A stretch of DNA of 51,058 bases from Ectocarpus siliculosus. Its lineage: Eukaryota; Sar; Phaeophyceae; Ectocarpales; Ectocarpaceae. The stretch is from contig FN649734.1 of assembly GCA_000310025.1 (NCBI GenBank), positions 5,793,121 to 5,844,178 of the forward strand, written 5' to 3'. The notes below the pieces were generated by a model that was given only the letters and a program-made list of their open reading frames with translations, had not been told where the DNA came from and made no database searches. Below, in pieces: positions 22,520 through 33,600 of the stretch. Within the stretch, counting starts at the first letter, position 1. Every line of letters starts with the position of its first letter. The translations under genes and the position numbers were made by a program.

Positions 22520-25463
22520 TACAAAACTTGAGTGATTTACTCACGCAGCCGACGGGGCTCTGTCATCATGATGATCGTCATGGCAGCAGTCCTTCGGCAA
22601 GACGACGAGATTTTGACCTTCGGTGTGGTATCATTCAGGTACATGTATCGCGGATCGAATTTATGCACCTTCGAACCGGCGCGGGCGGGTGGGATAGATG
22701 TCTTGTATCTCATCAGATTTTAACTTTTTCGCCGGCGGTGCTTCGGGCAAGAAACCTGTGCTGTCCGAAGTGGATCGGATTTCACGGCAGGATCGCTTTA
22801 ACAAAGTTGAAATTTACCATAGTGTTTTGAATCGGGCGGCGAAGCTATGCGTTCGTCCGTTAATATATATATATATCTGTGTATGTTGCGTTAAATTATG
22901 TATGAATGTATCGTTTTAGGATACTGCCGATCGTCTGCAGGCTTGAGTTGAAGGTGGTTGTATATCGTGCCTTTCCTGGATAGTAAACGTTGCCACTCAC
23001 CGTGCATGTGCCGGAGCGCTCATAACAATCATCTTCACACCAGAAAAGTAGGACCAGAGCATTATGAAAGAAAGTAAGAGAAATGGCGTAAGAGATTGAG
23101 GTTCGGTTACCGGCACGACACTTGATCCTATAGGGTAGAGTAGCTTAGAAAAATTCTTGTGCTCATCCGATTGAGACATTGTTTGTATGGGTTTGAGTAT
23201 TGCTGAAATACATTTGTGCTTCTTACGATGGGGGCAGGCACTGCTGTGCTTTGCCGAAAAGAAAACGAAACCGTTTTTTTTTTGGATTTCGCACCGGTAC
23301 CATATTGACGTGTTTCCCGGGATGGACGTGTGCGAAAGTGGAGTGAAGTAGATCAAACCGGGAACATTTGGTATGCATGTGTGTATGTATCTGTGTATCT
23401 GGAAGTGTTTCCAGAGGGAACGGCACGACGGGTGATTGCTTCTGCTTGGAAATTGAGACCTCGTCGGGTGGTTTGTTTGAAAAGTTTAGCGAGAATATTT
23501 TGTCTGTGAGAGCGGGGTGAAAGAATTCGTTGTAGTCTGTACAGCACTGCTTTGGATAGCACCAACATGTCAGCGCCTATTGCTTGTGTCACATGTGTCG
23601 CAGACTTCTTTTTTTGGGGAAGGGGGGGGCATTGCATCACTCGTCACACATCGCACCCGCCGGTCTCATGGTGGGTGAGAGCGGTCTGATAATTATACAA
23701 AGGCACACGAAACGTCCGACCGAGGTGGGAGATACACCTACCTCCCCTTGAACACCATGGATCCGATCCGATCCGATCCGAAGTAAGCAGTCGAACGAAG
23801 AGTAGAACCCGAACCAAGACAGACCGTTTTGTTGTTGGGAAATGGCCGAGTAGAACATGATGGTGATTGTGTGTGGAGACGTGAACGACTTTGGGGCAAG
23901 GGATTCGTTGGGCCTGTGTTTTCGCCTGCAGCTATCTGGAAAGACATGGGGCAACGAGTAAAAGTTTTCTCCGTGGCCATCTTCTGCAAGTTGTTCAGTG
24001 TGACGATCGGTGTTTGAATAGCCCGGTGGGAAAGGGGTGGGGGGGGGGCACCTGTGCATTTTCGGCCGGAGCGTGGCGTCACTTGGGTGGCATAAGCTGC
24101 CGAATTTCCGCTCGAAGTAGGCATGCACGATTGATAAGACCTTTGCTGTGTGAGGTGACGGCCACGCCCTCTCCATTTAACCCTTGAGAACGTTTTTGCG
24201 GTACGTGATACGCCAGGGGAGGGGATCTGTCAAGGAGGCCCAACGGATTGATTGATGTCCCATTCGGGGGAGGGGGAGGGGGCACACTGATGCGTACGGT
24301 GCCGCCGCATGTTCGTGGAGTGCTGTAGATGCCGGCGTTCACCCAAACGATTGACTACATAAACCGAAATTGGATGTATGTGCTGCTCCATGCCTGACAT
24401 ATGTATGTGGTTTGTGATATTTTTGTTCGGAGGGTTGCTGCGTAGCCCTTTCTTTCTTGGCGAAGGAACGGGTGCGCGAGTGTGATGGGGATAGGCGATC
24501 CACCCTTATCCTTCGCAGGGCAGGCGACGACGTGCGTCGAGGTATCCAAGTGTCGGATTGACTGGATCAAACTATTTGGTTCTGGGATGCCAACCAGTGT
24601 TGCGGGTTCGAGCCACCCCCCCCCCCCATAAATGTCTTGTACTGGAGGAGGGTACGAAATATTCGAGACGCACTTGCGTGATGCACAAAGTGCCTTGTTT
24701 TGCTTGGCCTCAATTGGGAGGGATGGACTCAATCTAATCACGGTGCGATTGTCTGGGGATTAGTTTTCCGGTTGTTTCTATTGCTGTCGCATTCAGCGTT
24801 GTTTTTTCTGGTCCTCTGTACCTTTTTGGTTGTATTGTTCATGTTGTGCCCTTTTGGGGGCAGTTTGCCAGCGTGGACACTTTGTTTTGCATACGTTGTA
24901 GGCTGCAGTGTGGATGTCAGAGGACACTTAACAGAGATCGGAATGGTTTTCATGCGACAACAACGACGAGAACCACGACCAAGTACACCGGGCTGCTGGT
25001 GGGATCATGTTCTCACAATGTTTGTTTCGGGGGTGCCAGTTTTCGTAGTGAACCAACCGGTGCTCCTTCCTCGGAAGTGATGGGGCGTGGTCAACGGCAA
25101 GTTGAAGAAGGATCATTCTACACTTCTGTAGTGGGTCCTCAATAACTAACGCCGGTATGTATGATGTGCCCGGCGCGTCGACCGGCGCTATCCAAAGTAC
25201 AGAATGACTTGGTGATGCAGTCTGTGCCCAGCAAGATCACCGGCGTTATGCAGGAAGGGCCAGCGGCGCTATTCAACCGGCGTTGTTGAGGGCCTCTCAC
25301 TGCTGAGGGCCAACTGACTTGTTTTTCCTTCGGCATCCTCTTCGTCGTGGCGTGGGGTAAAATCGAGCTTTGAAAATCGGTCGAATGGTGGCGTGTTCTG
25401 TGCTCGCTATGTACTGCATGTCTCGATTCAACACGAGATGCTGCTGCGTCGACGACGTACATC
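22520..25463. other. Intergenic stretch between genes B and C
   Basis: No gene is supported. The interval contains a short (TA)n run near 22862-22874, GATCC repeats at 23758-23780 and several poly-G or poly-C runs. The open frames 23637-24176 (minus) and 24700-25080 (plus, hydrophobic) have neither motifs nor GC-rich coding character. It presumably holds the promoter of gene C just before 25464. Confidence 0.5.
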
Positions 25464-27645
25464 ATGGTGAATGACCCCGTGCCCAGAGCACAGAGGGCAG
25501 CCGTAGCCCCTCAAGCGCCCGGTGCTGTTGCAGCGGGGGCACAGGAAACCGTAGGTAGGTACCATCCGTGTTGCGGAAAACTGCACGTAGTCCTTTCAGG
25601 GATCTTAGCAAGGATGGATGGGGAAGATGTGCGATGTCCATCATCCTTTGTTGGCATCACCTCACTCATCATCACATCATCACATCAGACGGCACATTTG
25701 GCTTATTGTTGGCATTCGCTCTCGACGGGTGAGCCAGGTGAGTAAGTAAGTAAAGAAGGGTCGACGTGGTGGATTCGTCCCGGCTTCCTTCCTTGAGCTT
25801 CCTTCCTTATTCCTTTATTGCAGGGAGGGATGGACGTATGTATATGGATGCAATGATGCGATGTCGGAAAAAAGACTACGGTAGGTAGGTTTCCATGATG
25901 ACATGATGGGTATATATATATGTGACGGCCCTCCCTATTATTGAGCACCCCCAAAAGCGCAATTTGATTCGAATGTTTGCCGTGTGCATCCTACAGTACA
26001 TATTATCACACACAACAAGCAGCTTAGTGGCAATCAGTCGTCGTCTGTTGACTTCTGCTGTAGACACCCAACACATTTCGACAGCTGCTCGTTGCGTTGC
26101 TCTGCCATCAGCATGTATGTGTATGTATGTGCAAAATCGATACCCAGATATCTGCAGACTGAGCCGACACCCGCAAGACGCCTATCTATATACTCAATCC
26201 GACACATTACATAATATCTCGAATGGGTAGTCTTTCAGTGTGTGTATTTATTATTCTTTAATAATAGACAGGTAGTCAGTGTCTATTTATGCTAAAATCC
26301 CGTGATGATCCTACTGCATGCAGTTCCTGTCATCACGAGTCACGAGGTCTCAAAAAAACAAATCGCGGCGCCGCCTCTGCACATGACATGATGTGACCAC
26401 ACTTTACAAGCCAACGTCTATTTACCCCTATTGTTTTAATTAACTACGAAGTACAAAGCAAGAGAACGGGCGCACCGTTGGACATCAACCAGTGGAGAGG
26501 GGTGTACCGTGAGGGCCATTTTCTCGGAGTCAGAGTCACCACGAGAGAGCTTTGAGCGTTTGAAGGGGGGGGCACAAACTTGTTGTTGCTCTTCGGTCCT
26601 TTCAACTCGAAAGACAAAAACACAGTTGGTTACTGAGTTTTCCTGCGCCACCACACCGCGGCTGAACAAGAAGAGCAGGGGATACCATAGGCTGGAGGAC
26701 TACAGACGGGATACTTAAGGTGCGTCACGCTGGTACGCTATTGACGCTATAGTCTAGCCGAGTAAATACATGTGTCTCACGCAGGAGAGATGGGAAAAAA
26801 ATGACATGAATGAGTCAACGAGAGACAGCGGTCGAGGAGAAGAGAAATATAGCTCGAGAAGAGGGATCGAGGGAGAGGACGAGAGTGGCAGAGCGCACGA
26901 ACCCCTCATCAGTGGCGTTCTCGTTCCCCAGGCAGGGAGGGCTGTGTAGTGGGGCAGCCAGCAGCTACTACGGCTGTAGTTTTAGCTGCTGCTGTACAGA
27001 TTGCACCGAGGGGGCGGTGCAACCTCCGACATCAATCTTGAATCTGCCATCGGCGGGGACAATCCGTGAGTCTTTCTTATGCGTCGTGGTATGAACCGCC
27101 GAGACACATGACCCCCCCGGGCAGACCAACAGCGTGTACCAACAACCAAGTGCTTCGGACGGTCGGGTGAGGTGTCGTTTCAGCATGGAGGGCAGGGGGT
27201 CGGCTGTAGGCGAGCAAGATAATAGACAGGCACAGCACGACGCAGGGGTGCGCATTCGAAAAATAAACATGTAACGACAACGATGTTCAACAGCCCGCGC
27301 CAGAGATGACGTGTACCAGACCAAATCGTTCATTGCTCATTGCCTCCGTTTCCCCCCCCGGCTTTGGTCTTCTCATTGCCGCCGGTCTGTCGCAACGCAG
27401 GCAGCCAAAACCGCCGAGGTAGCTGTCTAGTGAGCAGGGGGGGTTGAGAGAGAGTCTGAGAGACCCCTTTGTGTTGGGCGTGCGAGGTTTCATTCAAGCC
27501 AGGTCTCGATATTTGGTGACGAAATTGCATCTTCCAATTCCCGCCAGCGCTGCATACGTCATCCGATTTTGTTGCCCAATCTTTTCGGTCGCGGCCCCTC
27601 TTGTCTCTCTTCGATTCGCTCGCGTGCCTGCCCTCTCTTGCCCCC

Positions 27646-27680
<35 letters not shown>

Positions 27681-30600
27681 TAGTGAAGCCATGGATCGCA
27701 GCAGGATGAGCACCAACGCCTTCGAGCGTGTGAGCAGGGTGGCCTCTAGGCCCGAGGACGCGGAGTCGATCGCGGTGAGCCTGGGGGCTACCGACCTCGA
27801 CATCGAGCTCGTTGACAACGAGGTCAGGCGGGCGCTGGCGGCTATCCACGGCACCAAGAATGAGACCTACGCCGGCAGGACCAACGACACCGCGGCGGGC
27901 GTCTCCTACCTCAAGAAGCAGCTCGAGAGGCTCATGAAGGAGAAGGCGCAGTTCAAGGAGAAGAAGCTCGCCCTGCAGCAGCTGCAGCAGGAGCTGCCGA
28001 AGCGGGTGGCCAAGTACGCCGAGCGGCCGGAGACGGCCGCGCCAGCACCGGCAGCGCCTTCAGCAGCAGCAGCGGCGGCGGCGGCGGCGCCTGCAGGTGC
28101 GTTCCTCTGGGTGATTGCTTGTCTTGCGACCTTGCTCGTTGGTATGCATGATGCATGCCTCCCGTCGCCACTACGGCTACGTAGCCATGGTAGTTAGTGT
28201 AGGCGTATTACACGCTGTTGTGAGGGTTGCAACTGATATTTGTTCTTTGCCAAGCCGCGGGTGCACCTCACTAGCAGCAGCACCCAGCAGGCGTTGCGTG
28301 CTTCTTGCCCCCCCTCCCCCCCTCCCCCCCTCCCCCCCCGACTGCCCGAGAGCTGCTCTATGGCGAAGTTAATCGTCTCCGCGTGCAAGGGGGCGCACTG
28401 GGCTGCTAGGGCACCGAATTGCATCCGCGAAATTGGGCACCAACGGTTTGGTGGTACACACAACAAATATGAGAGTGGAGCTTTTTTTTGTCATAGCAGA
28501 CAGGGAATGCCACTGCTCTTCTTTTGTTGTCGTTTGTTGCTGCTGGTGCACAGCAGCGACCGGAGGTTTCCTGTCAAGCCTGAAGAACATGATCATCTCC
28601 CCGGCACCTGCTGAGCCTTCGCCTGCTGCTGTCCCAACGCCCGAGGAAGGTGATCAACTCCATAGCCATATCGTTACTATTTTTTTATTTGGGGTTTTAC
28701 CGAGATGAAGTAATGATATGTTCGCTGTGACGTAGCATACCACCCCCACCCTTGTGCTGTTGATGCTGTTGTGAAGGCCGTTAAATAGCCGTATGACGTT
28801 CATCCGGCGTCGCCATGCGAACCTCCACGTGTCCCCTGCACTCTGCCGACATTAAATAATGTTGGGTCGTTGTGAGAAGGCATGTTTGCGGGAAATACTG
28901 CTGTAGACTATGTGTTCTGAGAAAATTAAAAGATACCGTTCGAGATACTGCTGTACGTGCGCATAATATAACCTAAAAGCGGAGGGTGTGTTGAAGCACT
29001 GTTCTTTCCCATAATTTCTAGCTATGTATCAATTATGAACTATGATAGTTGCGATAACGAATGAAAGAGTACCCGTTGGAGATAAGATAAATGCCCCAGT
29101 CGGAGGAGTTTGTTGGAGCAATGTGTTCTGATTAGTTTTACGTCACTGTAGTGAGGATTACAGTATCATACAACGGCAGTCATGCCTTTCGATTTCAACT
29201 TTTGGCAATTATGCAACGGAGGAGGCGTTCAACTGCGGTCCCAACATATTTTTTCTTTCACCCCTTCGAAGTACCCGTATGATGTAAGCACATGTATGCT
29301 CACGCTGTTTTCCCTATTATACCCTATAATACCCTATATTATTACCAAACAGACCGAAAGGCTGTCGCGGACACGACCCTTGTGTGGAAGGAAACGGTCA
29401 CCAGCGGCACTTATGATGCCCCCAAGAAGACGGCGGCTCTCTACGCCGAGGATGGCGTTCTTTGGGGAACGGTCTCGGAGGAGGTCCGCGACACACCGGA
29501 GCAGATCTACGCCTACTTCGTGAGTGTTGCCGCCGCTGTTGTTGTTGTTGTTGTTGTTGCTGCTGCTGCTCAACGTGTTGGCGGCTAATGTGCAAACCCG
29601 CCGCTAGTAGTGTTATTTTCAAGAGTTTCCTCCGACCTGCCGTGCACCAGGCTTCCCTCTTGCAAGCGGAAACATCTGGCAACCGGATATCATCCCAAGG
29701 CTGACTCACGACCCCCCCCCTCCCTGTGGCCGCTCACGTGATTTTTTTTGTATTGTAATCAACACAGGACTACTTCGCCCGGCTTCCCGAGCTGAGGGTG
29801 GTGGAGTACACCCCCGTTGCCGTGCGCGTGTACGGGGATTTCGCCGTACAGGCCGGCACCTATACCTTCGCCTTCCAAGGCCCGGACGGGGTTACCGTCG
29901 AGAAGAGGGCCCGCTTCAGCTTCACCTTCCGGAGAGACAACCCCGGTAGCCCGCGGCCCTGGACGATCGTCGAGCACCACTCCTCCTCCATGCCCACGGC
30001 GCCGGCGGGGCTCAAGCGGGTGCGATGACTGTAGTGGTGTTGTGACCCATGCGCTGCCTGCTGCCCTTGACGTTCATGCAGATGTTGGGCCGCCCGCGTT
30101 CCCGCAGCAGTACCATATGTAGGTAGGAGTGCGAGTGTTGTTGATGTTGTCCCTTTAGTATGTTGAACACAGGAGTCTTTTCCAACCACTCACCCGCAAC
30201 GACCACGAAAGATAACCCTAACCCTAAACCCTAGCACCCTAACCCTAACCATAAACCCTAGCACCCTAACCCTAACCCTAAACCCTAGCACCCTAGCCCT
30301 AACCATAAACCCTAGCACCCTTACCCTAGCCATAACCCAAAGCACCCTAACCCTAACCCCAACAACAAACTATGGCTGTCCGTCGATGCACTGATCGCCA
30401 AACAGAACGCCAGAGCACCGCAAGTTTTTTTGGGGCGCGGTTTTTGGCATGTATGCACATCCGTGTGATTCGTCAAATTGCTCAACAGCGTAGTTAGTGT
30501 CTATGCTGGTGGTTGTCCTCCACGATCTGTCCGTCTGTGTCCGCCAGTGTCTGCCCAGGAGGAACACGTTCATAGCTTCGAGGTAGACCGCTGACGTTGG

Positions 30601-33600
30601 GTGATGCTGGCATCCTTGCACGATTGCCATGATTTGTAAAGGACAGCGCCTCTCTCTCCGTGTTCACATTGATTCGCGGGTGACAAACCTAACCTAGCCT
30701 AACCTAACGGTACACTACCACCGCCACCTTCCCCCCGGTGTGGCGTAATGTGATGTGATGTTTGGCAGGTCGGACAAGAGGCTGTGCCCAAGAAAATCGT
30801 CAAAGTCATCACTCCTGGTGAGCCAGGCCAACTCACAGGCAGCTTGTTACCTGCTATTTACTGCTGGCTGTAACGCACATTCGACAACGCCTACTTCACG
30901 CATAAACCGCACCATAGGGGTTATTCCTGTAGTACGCTAAAGGTTTCTCGTACTTGCAGGGATGAAAGTCACTGTTTTCTGCTGTACCGTGCCAAGGCCA
31001 ACTGCACGCGTATACCTCACGATAGGGTTGGTCTCTGTAAATGGTCTCGACTGGCTCTCGAGCCTTGCCAGGTACTAGTATTTTACGGTATGATAAGTAT
31101 GCTTGGTACCAGAGGTTGATGCTGGCTTACTTGCACTTGCTCCCGCGCGCTATTATGGCCTGTACCTCGCAAACCACCCCAAAAAATCTATCTAAAACTA
31201 TTTTCGGCCGATTAAATGTGCCCCCCGAAGGAGCGAACAGCCCCCCGAAGATTTGTCTTCTGGGCGATTAGTTGTTTTGGCGGATCCCAGGCGATTACAT
31301 CGACACCGACACGCCGACCTCGAAACATTTGGTTTCCCTGAACCAGCCGAAACTTATCCAACGTTTTGTCGGTTTTGTTTTTGTGGGGCGTGCAGACCAG
31401 AAAGCGGTTGCGGAGACCACGATCGTATGGAAGGACACGGTGACTCTCGGAACCGACGACGCTCCGAAGAAAACGGCGGCTCTCTACGCCCCGGACGCGG
31501 TTCTTTGGGGAACGGTCTCGGAGGAGGTCCGCGAAACGCCCGAGCAGATCTACGACTACTTCGTGAGTGCTTGCCGAATGTCAGATTGCCTTGTCGAAAG
31601 GGTGCTAGACCTCCTCTCGTTGCGATCTACGTAGAGGCGAGATCTCCGGTAGGATTTTGTGGGTACGACGGGGTATGGGCCAGCTCTACGTCTGCGACAC
31701 GGACGGCCGACGCGTACTTCGGGACAGAACACAGCCTCGTGATGCCTTAGCCAAGAAAATCGTTCGAAGGGGGGGGGTGCCAATCTCTCCGCCTCTTGCG
31801 ATAGTCTCGCCGCGTTTTTCTTTTTTTTTGCGTAAAGCGGTATTGTAGAAGCGTCGAGGCTCATTTTTTTTTAATTGATAGCCATTGCTTTTTTTCGAGC
31901 ACCGGTTGCTGTGTGGTAAACTCTGTGTAGGATCCGCCGCTGGGCCGTGTTTCCGAAGACCTTATTTTTCGTGATTTAGAGCCTCGGGTGCCTAACGATA
32001 GGTCCTAACTGCGGGCCCGTATGGTGGTATACCCGACATATCAGCAGTCTCTGGACCCATTTTTCAAGGCTCGATTGCTCCACGACGAAGGGGAAGCATA
32101 AATCAAACGATAGCGACATTTTCGGGGAAAAGCTCATCTATCTCGACTAGACGGTCCCAACGCGCCGCTATTTCCGCTGTGGAGCTTAGGGTCTAGTTGT
32201 TCTCGGTTGATCAACTCCTAAGTTTCCATGTTTCTTGGCAGGCAGCGGGGCCCGCTCTCTACTCTCTACTCTCCCCCCGCATCTGGCACCCGCCCAATGA
32301 GTGCTGCTGTATCTCCCCAATCCAAACAACCCTCCTTGCTTGCTCTCTGTCCCTGGTGGCTTGACTATTGTACATGTGTCCTTACACTCGAGTTGTCGTG
32401 CTCAAAAACCATGGTACGAAACCGTGCAGTGCTCGTGTGTGCATACTGCATCCCCCGGTATAACCTACGTACCTCACCCTATCCACTACTCTCGGCTAGC
32501 TTTCCCCACTGAGCCCAATGCCTATTCCGCCGCTGCTGGGCTGCTCCAAGAACAGGACTTCTTCGCGCGCCTGCCTAAGTTGAGACTGTTGGAGTACACC
32601 CCGGCCCCGGTGCGCGTGTACGGCCAGTTCGCCGTCCAGGCCGGCACCTACACCTTTGCCTGGGAGGAGGACGACGGGGATACCGTGGAGAAGAGGGCCC
32701 GCTTCAGCTTCACCTTCCGGAGGGACAAGCCCGGCAGCCCGCAGCCGTGGACGATCGTCGAGCACCACTCCTCCTCCATGCCCGATGCGCCCGCAGAGCT
32801 CAAGCACGTAAGCGGAGCGGGAGAGAGTCTACGTTTTTGTCGTTGGTGCGCGCCATGCTTTGTAGTTACTGCCGTGGGTAGGTATATGCAGGGGCCATTG
32901 CTGTGAAGACGAGTTTAGTGTGGCTACAGCTGTGGTCACCTAGTCCCACCGTACCTTAGCTTGGTTGTTGGGGTGTGTATTCGAGAACGAAGCCTGTCCG
33001 GAACTGCGACGACCAAAGCGACCCCGGGCAGTTACCGCACGTTGCCAGTGTTACGCAAGCTGTTGATGGCGACACCTACCGCAGTTTTGGTGCTGATCGT
33101 CGGGTTTCTCGATAAGCACAACCCGGTCTCATCTTTCCCGCTCCCGCTCGCCATCCCCACCACCGCCTTGGCTTTTCTCATTTTTCGATTGTTGATCGTT
33201 CGTTCGTTCGTTCGTTCGTTCGTTGACAGGTTGAACCCGAAGACGATGGCATCGATTACGTTGCGCAGGCTGTTGCCGACTTGTCGGCGACATCTTCCGT
33301 TTCGTCGTCTACTCTTCCTCCCTCTCCCCCACCCCGGAAAGGGCAGGCGATGGCCGCCTTTGCGGAGGACGTGAGTAAACTATTTAGTAAAGTAGTAAAC
33401 AAGTGGTCAATCATAATCGTGCTATCATAGTTTGGTTTTGGTCGATGCAGCCATGACGCACTTGACGTTGTTACAGTAACAGTAACAGTAACAGTAACAG
33501 CAGTATTGTGTTGACCCTAAACCTAGGGCGGTGATCGTTGAATCCGCATTCCCAACATATATCAAATACTTGCATTTTTTGGTGAAACAGAGAAAATTTT

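Noticed and set aside
24700-25080. Small membrane protein, 126 codons
   Set aside because: It is hydrophobic but low in coding character, with no splice-site context, homologous copy or motif. T-rich intergenic DNA often gives such frames.
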